A stretch of 64,000 nt of DNA from JAJEFO01 sp965221845 (GTDB taxonomy: Bacteria; Pseudomonadota; Alphaproteobacteria; Rhodobacterales; Rhodobacteraceae). This document shows, piece by piece, positions 7,840 to 16,559 of the stretch. The stretch's first letter is position 1, and every line of letters begins with the position of its first letter. The notes beneath the pieces are model-generated. The model searched no databases. It was not told the origin of the DNA and was given only the letters and a program-made list of their open reading frames with translations. Location of the stretch: positions 3,720,001 to 3,784,000 of the forward strand of contig OZ244919.1 in assembly GCA_965221845.1 (NCBI GenBank), given 5' to 3'. Position numbers and translations under genes: made by a program.

Positions 7840-9932
7840 CGGAACTTCAGGCCCGCGATTCTCGCCCAACTCGTTGACAGGAAGCGGGAATTCGCCGTTT
7901 CGGCACCCCCGCAGCTGGATTCCTGTTGCCATGACCGGCATTGCCGCGGTTTCCGGCGCGCCTGACGGGCCGTCCAGGCGCCGTTGAACCAGGGCTCGGC
8001 ATTCTCCCGTGATGTCTCCTGGCATCACAGACGAATCGGTCTCCCATGGGCGCGAACCGTTCCCATGGCGGACGCCCGCCGTGGCCCCGACATCGAATCC
8101 GTCCCAAACCAGGCCGGAAAGCCCGCCATCCCGGCTCGCGCGAGGCCTGGCGCGAGGGAAGGCGGATCCGCAAGCGCACCGTCGCCAGCCTCTCGAGGCG
8201 CCCGCCCCACGTCGTCGAGGGCTTCCGCGCGGTGCTCAAGGGCGCCGGCGCCGTCCGCGACGTCGGCGACCTGATGCGGGTGGAGCGCTCCCTCCCGCAC
8301 GGCCACGCCGCCGCCGTCCTCGGCACGGCGCGGGACCTGGGTCTCGAGCGCATCCTCCACCGCGCCGGCGGCCGCGGGCGCGACCTGGCGCTGGCGGCCG
8401 TCGTCGCGCGGGTGCCGTGGCCGGACTCCAGGCTCGCCACCGCCCGGCGGCTGTCGCCGGAGACCGCGACGGGCAGCCTCGGCGCCCTGCCCGGGCTCGG
8501 GGAGGTCGCCGGCAACGAGGTGCCGGACATGCTCGACTGGCTGCCCAGGCGCCAGCCCTGGATCGAGCGGAGCCTCGCCAGCCGGCACCTGGAGGACGGC
8601 ACGCTCATCCTGTACGACGTCAGCTCCATCTGCCTGGAAGGCTCGAAGCGCCCGCTCGCCGCCTTCGGCCACGACCGCGACGGCAGGAAGGGCAGGCGGC
8701 AGACCGTGTTCGGGCTGCCCTGCGCCTCCGACGGCTGCCCGGTCGCCGTGGAGGTCTTCCCCGGCAACGCCTCGGACCCGTCCACGGTGGCGCGCCAGGC
8801 GGACAGGATCCGCAGGCGCTTCGGCATCGGCCGCGTGGCGCCGGCGGGCGACAGGGGGATGCTCGCCACGGCCCGGATCCGCGAGGACCTCGAGCCCGCG
8901 GGGCTCGACTGGATCCCGGCGCTGAAGACCGTGGACATCCGCAGGCTGCTCAGGGAGGGTCCGGACGGCGCTCCGGCCCCGCTCGTGCCCGAGGCGCTGG
9001 TTCCCGACGCGGTGGCGGAGGTCACGGGCCCGGACTTTCCCGGCGAGCGCCTGACGGTCTGCCTCAACCCCCGGCTGCGCCAGGAGCGGGCCCGCAAGCG
9101 GGAGGACCCGCTCAGGGCGACGGAGGAGGCGCTCGCCGGCATAGCGGCGTCGGTGCGCTCGGGCCGGCCGAAGGGCCGGGAGGCGATCGGCCGCCGTGTC
9201 GGCCGGGACGTGAACCGCCGCAAGGCGGGCAGGCATCTCGAGGTCGACGTCACCGACGACGGCATCGCCTGGCGCCGCCGGGAGGACCGGATCGCCGCCG
9301 AGGCGCGGCTCGACGGCGTCTGCGTCATCCGCACCAGCCTGGACGCCGCCTCCATGGGCGCGGCCGAGGCCGTGGAGGCGTACAAGGGCCTCGCGGGCGT
9401 GGAGCGCGCGTTCCGGAACGCCAGGACCGACCTCCGGATCCGTCCCGTCCACGTCCACTCGCCCGATCACGTCCGCGCCCACGTGTTCATGTGCATGCTC
9501 GCGCTCCACGTGGAACGGCACATGCGCCGGCGCCTCGCGCCGATGCCGTTCGAGGACGACGACCGCGAGGCGGCGCGGGCGCGGCGCGGATCGCCGGTGG
9601 AGAGGGCCGAGGTCTCGGAGCGCGCGAAGGCCAGGGCCAACACGAAGCGGACCCCGGACGGGCTGCCGGTCCACAGCCTGCGCACCCTGCTCGACGATCT
9701 CTCGGGCATGGCGCTGAACCAGCTGCGCCTGCCGGGCCACGGCGACAGCCTGCTGACCGTCGTCACCACGCCCGCCCCGGTCCGGGAACGGGCCTTCGGA
9801 CTTCTCGGAGTGAAGCCGGACCGGAACGTTCCCATGAGAATGACAGGCTGACAGGCCGCCCTCGGGCACGAAAATAACTGAAAATCAACAGGATGGTCGC
9901 GGAAAACCGCTTTCGCCTCCCCTGAAGTTCCG
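7840..9932 (+). mobile_element. IS1634-family element, copy 1
   Basis: CGGAACTTCAGG at 7840-7851 and CCTGAAGTTCCG at 9921-9932 are perfect inverted ends around a single transposase gene. TAAT lies immediately outside or nearly outside both ends and may be part of the target duplication. This element is distinct in sequence from the IS1634-type element at 49.8 kb. Confidence 0.7.
8046..9851 (+). CDS. IS1634-family transposase
   Basis: About 600 codons, the usual IS1634 size. Recognisable blocks: SREAWREGRRIRKRTVASLSRRP near the start, LYDVSSICLEG (first catalytic Asp region), FGLPCASDGCPVAVEVFPGNASD, VAPAGDRGMLA (second Asp) and GVCVIRTSLD followed by YKGLAGVERAFRNARTDLRIRPV with the catalytic Glu. 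The usual N-terminus (MFVR...) is not present; the first 35 residues are not family-like, so the 5' end may be frameshifted and the start at 8046 is uncertain. Confidence 0.75.
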   Translation: MGANRSHGGRPPWPRHRIRPKPGRKARHPGSREAWREGRRIRKRTVASLSRRPPHVVEGFRAVLKGAGAVRDVGDLMRVERSLPHGHAAAVLGTARDLGLERILHRAGGRGRDLALAAVVARVPWPDSRLATARRLSPETATGSLGALPGLGEVAGNEVPDMLDWLPRRQPWIERSLASRHLEDGTLILYDVSSICLEGSKRPLAAFGHDRDGRKGRRQTVFGLPCASDGCPVAVEVFPGNASDPSTVARQADRIRRRFGIGRVAPAGDRGMLATARIREDLEPAGLDWIPALKTVDIRRLLREGPDGAPAPLVPEALVPDAVAEVTGPDFPGERLTVCLNPRLRQERARKREDPLRATEEALAGIAASVRSGRPKGREAIGRRVGRDVNRRKAGRHLEVDVTDDGIAWRRREDRIAAEARLDGVCVIRTSLDAASMGAAEAVEAYKGLAGVERAFRNARTDLRIRPVHVHSPDHVRAHVFMCMLALHVERHMRRRLAPMPFEDDDREAARARRGSPVERAEVSERAKARANTKRTPDGLPVHSLRTLLDDLSGMALNQLRLPGHGDSLLTVVTTPAPVRERAFGLLGVKPDRNVPMRMTG

Positions 9933-10050
9933 GCTAATGGGCAGGCTGTCCCTGGGCGCACTGGCGGATTTGGCCGTCCCCTGCGTGAGCGCGGTGGAAA
10001 GCGCGTATCGCCTCGTGTACGACTGAGGAGACAATTGAGGAGTCCGCGAC

Positions 10051-11337
10051 ATGGAGGAAAGGAAGAGAGACGTCCCGGGATTCGGGCGCGAGGCGCTGGA
10101 GGACTTTCTCGAGGAGCGGGACGGCTCCCCGCCGCCCGTGTTCGTTGGACGCGAGGACATTCTCGGAGAGATCGAGAGGGTCGCCGCACGGACATGGAAG
10201 GGCGCCGGCGCCCCCGCCCACGGCATGGCCAAGGCGACGACCGTCATCAAGGGCGCTCCGGGCGCCGGGAAGAGCGCCGTTCTCGACGAGCTGAAAGAGC
10301 GCGCCGTCGAACGCGGCGGCGCTTCTGGACAGTCACGCGTCGTGACGGTCGAGAGTCAGGACCTGGTCGACGACCTGCCGACAGTGATCGATCTCATTGG
10401 CGTCGCGGGCGGCCTGCCCGAAAGGAAATGGAGGGAGATTTCGTCCTCTCTGTCGACGGGCCTGGACCTGAAGGCATTCAAGGCGGAGATGCAGAAGACC
10501 CGGAGCGCACCGGACGATGAGCGTCCGAAAAGCCTGGTCCAGCTTGCTAAAACGGTACCTATCGGCAAATGGCAAGGTCCTGTCGTTCTTTGCGTCGACG
10601 AGGCGCAGAGGATCTCCGGTGACGAGGCGACGGCCCATGCACGGTTCCTGCAGGCGCTTCACGGCAGCAGGTCCGGGCTGCCGCTCTCGCTCGTTCTTGC
10701 GGGTCTTGGCGACACCATGGAAAGGGCGAAATCCATGCACTTGACGCGGCTTGAGGCCAGGGAATGCACATCTTTGACCTGCGAGGGACGTTACAGCGAG
10801 GTCGCGTTTCTCATGGGGAGGTTCTGCAGGAAGTTCGGCGTCGACCCGACCGGGTTTGAGGCACGCCTGGACGCGCTCGCGGCGCCCTGCGAGGGCTGGC
10901 CCAGGCATCTTCATTTCATGCTCCACGCCTTGGGGCGCGGGCTGTGCGAGGCTGGCGGCGACCTGGAGAGAATGAACTGGGCGAATGTCGAGGCCGAAGC
11001 CGCTGAGAGCCGCAAGACATACTACAAGGGACAGAAGAGTTACGAGATGAAGGACGCCGACATCCTTGTTGCGCGCGTGATGGACGGCCTCGAGGACGGC
11101 ATGAGCCAGAGAATGGTCAAGAGCCTGGTCAGGAGATCGGTTGACGACAGGGACGGATGCCGCCTGCCCGGAAGCATGGAAATCGACGGCTTCTTCGACC
11201 ACCTGGTGCACCAGGGCGTTCTGCACGAACGCGCCGACGAGACCTTCCACTGTCCCATCCCTTCCTTCAGGACGCATCTCGTCCACGCCGGCGGCCTGGA
11301 TCCGGACGGAAGGCCGGCGGAGAAAACGGGAGGATGA
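10051..11337 (+). CDS. lone AAA+ ATPase
   Basis: 428-residue soluble ATPase. FVGREDILGEIERV precedes a Walker A GAPGAGKSAVLDEL (about residue 70), Walker B is VVLCVDEAQRIS (about 179), and LPLSLVLAGLGDT is a sensor-1-like strand. The C-terminal half is helical and looks like a winged-helix tail. This is the AAA_16/Orc1-like layout seen in STAND-type and transposition-helper ATPases. The start ATG 10051 has GAGGAG upstream. No partner gene adjoins it: IS1634 is on the left and a non-coding stretch on the right. Function unknown. Confidence 0.7.
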   Translation: MEERKRDVPGFGREALEDFLEERDGSPPPVFVGREDILGEIERVAARTWKGAGAPAHGMAKATTVIKGAPGAGKSAVLDELKERAVERGGASGQSRVVTVESQDLVDDLPTVIDLIGVAGGLPERKWREISSSLSTGLDLKAFKAEMQKTRSAPDDERPKSLVQLAKTVPIGKWQGPVVLCVDEAQRISGDEATAHARFLQALHGSRSGLPLSLVLAGLGDTMERAKSMHLTRLEARECTSLTCEGRYSEVAFLMGRFCRKFGVDPTGFEARLDALAAPCEGWPRHLHFMLHALGRGLCEAGGDLERMNWANVEAEAAESRKTYYKGQKSYEMKDADILVARVMDGLEDGMSQRMVKSLVRRSVDDRDGCRLPGSMEIDGFFDHLVHQGVLHERADETFHCPIPSFRTHLVHAGGLDPDGRPAEKTGG

Positions 11338-12019
11338 ATCCCCGCCGGTACCCTGATTCGGTGCCGCCCCTTTCAGGAACTTTCCAGGACCGCAGCTCCA
11401 CGCCTCTTCGCCATCCGGCGGAGGGCCGGCTTTCGGCCATTGCAGGCCTGGTCTTCATGGCACGGCCCTAATGCCGTGCCTGCCCTATCGGAAACGGACG
11501 TCCGGGCCGGACGTCTGTCAGGCGAGGCCGCCCGAACTGCTGGCGTCGGCTCCATCTGATCAATGCGTCGCGCGCGCTGCACTTGGGCGCCGCCGCCGAG
11601 AAGACGGCGCTGGCCATTCGCCGCTGCCGTCGGTCTCTCGCCGATCTTCGACGGCGCACCGGCGTCTCGGATGCGAAAAGTGTCCCTCGGGCCTTGCGCA
11701 GGTCGCGGCGCCCGGACTAAGTGTGCCGCGACACGGACGAGAACGCGGGAGCGGGCCTTGACTCTGGCGGCATCACTCAGGCAGTACGCGCCTCGCGCCT
11801 CGCGCCTCGCGCCTCGCGCCTCGCGCCTCGCGCCTCGCGCCTCGCCGAACTGCGTCACGTGACCGGCTAGGGCCGCCGCCCCTTCGCGGGCCCGCGCCGC
11901 ATTCCGGCCGCGCCGGACATGGGCAAGTCGCATGTGCAGGCAGCGCCGCGCAGACCGCGGCATGGCTGTCAGATGCACTGACCTCTCGGGCCGCCGGCGG
12001 CCGGAACCAGGCTTCCTGA
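11338..12019. other. gap without a convincing gene
   Basis: 682 bases between the ATPase and the first glycosyltransferase. Open frames exist on both strands but look like GC-rich noise. The only structured element I see is the heptanucleotide array at 11787-11842. A promoter for the glycan locus probably lies here, but I cannot point to boxes. Confidence 0.4.
11787..11842. repeat. (CGCGCCT)x8 tandem repeat
   Basis: Eight perfect copies of a 7-bp unit, 178 bases upstream of the first glycosyltransferase start. Seven is not a multiple of three, so copy-number change would shift any frame through it; outside a gene it would change spacing. Confidence 0.95.
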
Positions 12020-12982
12020 ATGCCCGCGCCCGTGACGCACCTGGCCTACGGAATCGACGACCGGTACCTGCCGTGCCTGGTCGTCTCCATGTACACGGCC
12101 CTGAAGCGCGTGCGGGGGCCGGTGCGGGTGACGGTCTTCGCGGCGGGCGCGGAGTTCGACACGGGCGCCGTCCGCGATCTGGCAGGCCACTTCCCGGACT
12201 CGGCCGTCGAGGTCCGCCGGTTCGACTCCGGCCCCCTCGCCGAATACGGGAAATCCCGCGATGCCGCCCGGTATCCGGCCGCCAGCATGGTGCCCCTTTT
12301 CCTGCCGTGGCTTGTCGAGGGCAGGTGCCTGTTCCTCGACGCGGACACCCTGGTCCTGGACGACGTCGCCGAACTGTTCCGGACGGACCTGGGGGGCCGC
12401 CTGATCGGCGCCTGCCTCGCTTACCCGGCAGTGCTGTCGTTCAGGAAGCATGAAAGAAACGACAGGCTTCTTTCGGCGCTTCTTCCTCGCAGGTCGAGGA
12501 TGAAGCGGGCGGAATACAGCCTGTTGGCAGAAGAAACCGGACAGGCGGCACGGGAAGCGGCCCTAGGCTACTTCAGCTCCGGCGTGATCCTGTTCGACAC
12601 ATGCGCGGTCCGCGCGGCGGATCCCGGCCGCCGTCTCCCCCGTGTGGATGACTGGAAGGCCGGCGGCAGGCAGCTGGTTGACATGGAAATACTGAACAGG
12701 TTCTTCGCGAACCGCGTTCGCCACCTCGACCTGAGGTGGGACTTCACGAAGGACATCCTCTGGTTCAACAGGCCGTACGCCTCGCCGGAGCTGTGGCGCG
12801 AGATCAGGGCCGCCGTCCGGAACCCGGGCATACTCCATTTCACCGACATCTACAGGCGCAGGTCCTGGGACCGCCCGTGGTGGAAGGCCCGCCGACGCTA
12901 CCGGATCTACCGGCGGACCTGCGCGGAGATACGCGCGCGGACGGGCATCGACGTGGCCGGCATGTTCGAGGCGCGGGCGTGA
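12020..12982 (+). CDS. GT8-like glycosyltransferase, paralogue 1
   Basis: 320 residues. The N-terminus THLAYGIDDRYLPCLVVSMYTAL and the DxD motif in CLFLDADTLVLDD (residues 107-109) fit retaining glycosyltransferases of the GT8/GT24 type, which bind the nucleotide-sugar diphosphate through a metal at DxD. A late His (GILHFTDIYRRRSWD) fits the second metal ligand. It is the first gene of the glycan locus and has a close tandem copy immediately downstream. ATG 12020 is used; no strong Shine-Dalgarno is seen, and the copy at 13035 starts with GTG at a nearby aligned position. Substrate unknown. Confidence 0.75.
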   Translation: MPAPVTHLAYGIDDRYLPCLVVSMYTALKRVRGPVRVTVFAAGAEFDTGAVRDLAGHFPDSAVEVRRFDSGPLAEYGKSRDAARYPAASMVPLFLPWLVEGRCLFLDADTLVLDDVAELFRTDLGGRLIGACLAYPAVLSFRKHERNDRLLSALLPRRSRMKRAEYSLLAEETGQAAREAALGYFSSGVILFDTCAVRAADPGRRLPRVDDWKAGGRQLVDMEILNRFFANRVRHLDLRWDFTKDILWFNRPYASPELWREIRAAVRNPGILHFTDIYRRRSWDRPWWKARRRYRIYRRTCAEIRARTGIDVAGMFEARA

Positions 12983-13034
12983 CCGGTTTTCGCCCCCTCC
13001 CCATCATCACCTCTGCCAAGGATGTTTTCTGACA

Positions 13035-13985
13035 GTGTCGACGACGCACCTGGCCTACGGAATCGACGACCGGTACCTGCCGTGCCTGATCGTCTCCATG
13101 TACACGGCCCTGAAGCGCGTGCGGGAGCCGGTGCGGGTGACGGTCTTCGCGGCGGGCGCGGAGTTCGACACGGGCGCCGTCCGCGATCTGGCAGGCCACT
13201 TCCCGGACTCGGCCGTCGAGGTCCGCCGGTTCGATTCCGGCCCCCTTGCCGAATACGGTAAGTCCCGCCATGCGGCCCGGTTCCCGGCCGCCAGCATGGT
13301 GCCCCTTTTCCTGCCGTGGCTCGTCGAGGGCAGGTGCCTGTTCCTCGACGCGGACACCCTGGTCCTGGACGACGTCGCCGAACTGTTCCGGACGGATCTG
13401 GAAGGCGGCCTGATCGGCGCCTGCCTTTCGTACCCGACCGTGCTGTCGTTCAGGAAGTATGAAGGCGCCGGGCCTCTTTCGATGCTCCTTCCCCGCAGGT
13501 CGAGGAGGAAGCGGGCGGAACACGGGATGCTGGCAGACGGGAAGCGCAGCGCGCGGGAGGCGGCTTCGAGGCTCTTCAGCTCCGGCGTGATCCTGTTCGA
13601 CGCATGCGCGGTCCGCGCGGCGGATCCCGGCCGCCGTCTCCCCCGTGTGGATGACTGGAAGGCCGGTGGCAGGTGGCTGACCGACATGGAAATACTGAAC
13701 AGGTTCTTCGCTAACCGCGTTCGCCACCTTGACCTGAGGTGGGACGTTCCGAAGGACATCCTCTGGTTCAACAGGCCGTACGCCCCGCCGGAGCTGTGGT
13801 GCGAGATCAGGGCCGCCGTCCGGAACCCGGGCATACTCCACTTCTCCAGCATCTACAGGCGCAGGTCCTGGGACCGCCCGTGGTGGAAGGCCCGCCGACG
13901 CTACCGGCTCTACCGGCGGACCTGCGCGGAGATACGCGCGCGGACGGGCATCGACGTGGCCGGCATGTTCGAGGCGCGGTCGTGA
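13035..13985 (+). CDS. GT8-like glycosyltransferase, paralogue 2
   Basis: 316 residues, near-identical to the gene at 12020 over the N-terminal 140 and C-terminal 120 residues, with the differences gathered in the middle (about residues 140-190, around LLPRRSRRKRAEHGMLADG). The DxD (LFLDADTLVLDD) and the late His (GILHFSSIYRRRSWD) are kept, so both copies look active. GTG start at 13035. Its stop overlaps the GTG start of the next gene. The variable middle part suggests divergence of acceptor specificity after tandem duplication. Confidence 0.75.
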   Translation: MSTTHLAYGIDDRYLPCLIVSMYTALKRVREPVRVTVFAAGAEFDTGAVRDLAGHFPDSAVEVRRFDSGPLAEYGKSRHAARFPAASMVPLFLPWLVEGRCLFLDADTLVLDDVAELFRTDLEGGLIGACLSYPTVLSFRKYEGAGPLSMLLPRRSRRKRAEHGMLADGKRSAREAASRLFSSGVILFDACAVRAADPGRRLPRVDDWKAGGRWLTDMEILNRFFANRVRHLDLRWDVPKDILWFNRPYAPPELWCEIRAAVRNPGILHFSSIYRRRSWDRPWWKARRRYRLYRRTCAEIRARTGIDVAGMFEARS

Positions 13986-14800
13986 CGGGACTGCGGGACG
14001 CGTGTCGGTTGATGAATGACCGCCGCAGAGTCCGGCGGTGGCTTTCCTCAAAGCCGCGGCTGACGCCCGAGGGGTTCCTCATGTCCGGCCACAAGGCATG
14101 GTTCGACAACGGGTGGGAAGCGCAGGAAAGGAGATTCATGAACGCGATCCTTCCCGAGACGAGCTTGTTCATCAACATCGGGGCGAACCACGGCTTCTAT
14201 GTCTGCTTGGCGCTGGCCCGGGGAGTTCGGACCATCGCGTTCGAGCCGGTCCCCGAGAACTGCGCAGTGCTGATGAGGAACGTCCTGGCGAACGGATGGA
14301 ACGACGGGCTCTCGCTATTCCCTGTCGCGGTTTCTGACAGGGCGGGCCTCGCGGAGATGCACGGGCTGAACAGGACCGACCAGTCCTTGATTCCGGGCTT
14401 CTCCAGAACTGGCCACCTTCGCTCGCAGAACGTTCCCGTGCACCGGCTGGATGACATCATCCGCGCAAGCGACATCTCGGGCGTGAGGGTGGTCGTCCTG
14501 GTGGATGCCGAAGGCGCGGAGGCGTCCGTGCTGCGGGGCGCGGCTTCGCTGCTCGACGTCCAGCCCAAGCCGACATGGCTGATCGAGGTCCTCGACATGC
14601 CACCGGATGTCCGCGGCGGCTCCGGGGTCTTCGGGACCATGCGGTCCTTCGGCTATGCAGCCCTGGCGTTCGACGGTGAGGGACGCCTGGGGCGGGTGCC
14701 GGCCGGTGCGGCCGCATGCCCGAGCAGCAACTTCGTGTTCTGCGACGACGAGCCTGCGATGGCAGGCCTCATGTCCGGTTCCGGACCTCGCCAGCCCTGA
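13982..14800 (+). CDS. FkbM-family methyltransferase 1
   Basis: SAM-dependent methyltransferase, probably acting on a sugar hydroxyl of the surface glycan. The SAM-binding motif is LFINIGANHGFYVCLALARG (about residue 62), followed by RTIAFEPVPENC and, later, VVVLVDAEGAEASVLRGA, a standard FkbM signature. The GTG start at 13982 overlaps the previous stop (GTGA); an in-frame ATG at 14012 is an alternative. Part of the run GT8-GT8-FkbM-GT2-galU on one strand with minimal gaps. Confidence 0.8.
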   Translation: MTGLRDACRLMNDRRRVRRWLSSKPRLTPEGFLMSGHKAWFDNGWEAQERRFMNAILPETSLFINIGANHGFYVCLALARGVRTIAFEPVPENCAVLMRNVLANGWNDGLSLFPVAVSDRAGLAEMHGLNRTDQSLIPGFSRTGHLRSQNVPVHRLDDIIRASDISGVRVVVLVDAEGAEASVLRGAASLLDVQPKPTWLIEVLDMPPDVRGGSGVFGTMRSFGYAALAFDGEGRLGRVPAGAAACPSSNFVFCDDEPAMAGLMSGSGPRQP

Positions 14801-14806
14801 GCCGCC

Positions 14807-15634
14807 ATGCCGATTTCCATAGTCATTCCGACAAGGGACAGGCCGAAAGAGCTGCCCGGCGCACTTGCCTCCGCGAGGGCCGCGCTTCCTCCGGTCGGCG
14901 AGGTCATCGTCGTTGACGATGGCAGCAAGGTCCATTCCAGGGACGTCCTGGGCGACTGCGGCGAAAGCGTGTCCGTCATCGACAATCCTGATCCTCCCGG
15001 CCCGTCCGGTGCGCGCAACGCGGGTGTGGCCAGGGCGCGCTTTCCGGTCTGCCTCTTCCTCGATGACGACGACCGCCTGTTCCCGGACTGCTGCACGCGG
15101 ATACTGGCCGTCGCGGCCGACCACCCCGAAGTCCTGTACGGCACTTCCTCGCATGTCCGGCGCTCCAGGCGGGGCGACGTTCGGCGGCCGAAAAGGCCGG
15201 TATCGGGGAAACGGGATCATGCGGCTCCGCTGAGGTCGCGGCTCATTCCGAGCATCAGCGGCCTGTGGGTGAGGCGCGAGACGTTCCTTGCGCTCGGCGG
15301 CTTCGACGCGGACCTGTGGATCAATGCGGACACCGAGTTCTGCATCCGCTTGGCGCGCATCAGGGCTCCCATGTGGTTTGACGCGAAGCCAGGGTTTCGC
15401 CGTCAGCAGGAGCGCCTCGAATGGGGACAGGCCGACAGGCCGTCCAGCGCCAGCCTGTCCCGGCGGATTGCGCCCAGGGAACGAATCCGGTGCTACCGGA
15501 AGATACTGGGGGATCACGGGCACTGGCTGGCGGACAACGAGCCTTCGCTGCGCCGAAGGTTCTTGAGCCAGATCTGGAAGTACCGGGCAAAGGCGCTTGT
15601 AGGCCTCGGTCCTTTCGACATGCCATCTCAGTAG
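14807..15634 (+). CDS. GT2 glycosyltransferase 1
   Basis: 275 residues, GT-A fold. ISIVIPTRDRPKEL at the N-terminus, VIVVDDGS nucleotide-binding strand, GPSGARNAGVARA, and the metal-binding DDD in CLFLDDDDRLFPD. SGLWVRRETFLALGGFD and NADTEFCIRLAR mark the acceptor half. Starts six bases after the methyltransferase stop. Its 5' end, together with the end of the FkbM gene, was copied to 18.4-18.65 kb. Confidence 0.85.
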   Translation: MPISIVIPTRDRPKELPGALASARAALPPVGEVIVVDDGSKVHSRDVLGDCGESVSVIDNPDPPGPSGARNAGVARARFPVCLFLDDDDRLFPDCCTRILAVAADHPEVLYGTSSHVRRSRRGDVRRPKRPVSGKRDHAAPLRSRLIPSISGLWVRRETFLALGGFDADLWINADTEFCIRLARIRAPMWFDAKPGFRRQQERLEWGQADRPSSASLSRRIAPRERIRCYRKILGDHGHWLADNEPSLRRRFLSQIWKYRAKALVGLGPFDMPSQ

Positions 15635-15643
15635 GTCCCGTCA

Positions 15644-16537
15644 ATGGCGCGCAAGGTCACGAAGGCGGTCTTCCCGGTGGCGGGGCTGGGCACGCGGTTC
15701 CTTCCGGCGACGAAGTCCATTCCCAAGGAGATCATGACGCTCGTCGACCGGCCGCTGATCCAGTACGCGGTCGACGAGGCCCGCGCGGCGGGGATCGAGG
15801 AGTTCGTGTTCGTGACCTCGCGCGGCAAGGGCGCGCTGGAGGACTACTTCGACCGCTCGCCGGTCCTCGAGGCGGCGCTGCGCGTCTCGGGCGACGCCCG
15901 GCTCCTGCGGGAGCTCGAGGGCACGACGATGCCGTCGGGGGCCATCGCCTACGTCCGCCAGCACCGCCCGCTCGGCCTCGGCCACGCGGTCTGGTGCGCC
16001 CGGAGGCTGGTCGCGCCGGGCGAGGCGTTCGCGGTCATCCTCCCCGACGACGTGATCGCGGCCGAGACGCCCTGCCTTGAGCAGATGGTCGCGGCGCACC
16101 GGGCGACGGGCGGCACGATGGTCGCGGCGGCGGAGGTTCCGTCGGGGATGGCGCACGCCTACGGCATGCTGGAGGTCGAGGAGACGGGGGCGCCGGCCGT
16201 CCGGGTGACGGGCATGGTGGAGAAGCCCGGGGAGTGGCCCTTGCCGTCGGGCCTTGCGGCGGTGGGGCGGTACATCCTCGCTCCCCGGATCCTGCGGCAC
16301 CTCGGCGAACTGAATGCTTCGGCGGCAGGGGAGCTGCAGCTGACGGACGCGATCGCGGCGGAGATCGGGCGGGGCGGCCGCGTCAGCGCCTTCCGCTTCA
16401 GCGGCGAGCGGTTCGACTGCGGCTCCAAGGCGGGCTTCCTCAAGGCCGCCGTCGCCCTCGGCCTGCGCCGCGACGACCTGCGCGAGGAGCTCCTGGCGTT
16501 TCTCGCCGACGCCGCGGCCCCCGGGCCGGACATGTAG
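15644..16537 (+). CDS. galU: UTP-glucose-1-phosphate uridylyltransferase
   Basis: Makes UDP-glucose from UTP and glucose 1-phosphate, feeding the neighbouring glycosyltransferases. Full length (297 residues). Signature GLGTRFLPATKSIPKEIM near residue 14, VDRPLIQYAVDEA, RQHRPLGLGHAVWCAR with the sugar-phosphate site, and GERFDCGSKAGFLKA near the C-terminus. Starts nine bases after the GT2 stop, so it is in the same transcription unit. Confidence 0.95.
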   Translation: MARKVTKAVFPVAGLGTRFLPATKSIPKEIMTLVDRPLIQYAVDEARAAGIEEFVFVTSRGKGALEDYFDRSPVLEAALRVSGDARLLRELEGTTMPSGAIAYVRQHRPLGLGHAVWCARRLVAPGEAFAVILPDDVIAAETPCLEQMVAAHRATGGTMVAAAEVPSGMAHAYGMLEVEETGAPAVRVTGMVEKPGEWPLPSGLAAVGRYILAPRILRHLGELNASAAGELQLTDAIAAEIGRGGRVSAFRFSGERFDCGSKAGFLKAAVALGLRRDDLREELLAFLADAAAPGPDM

Positions 16538-16559
16538 CCCGCCTTCAAGGGAGGAAGCG

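Noticed and set aside
11373..11978. 201-codon frame with EARGARR repeats
   Set aside because: The repeats are the translated 7-bp DNA array; no start signal or family resemblance.
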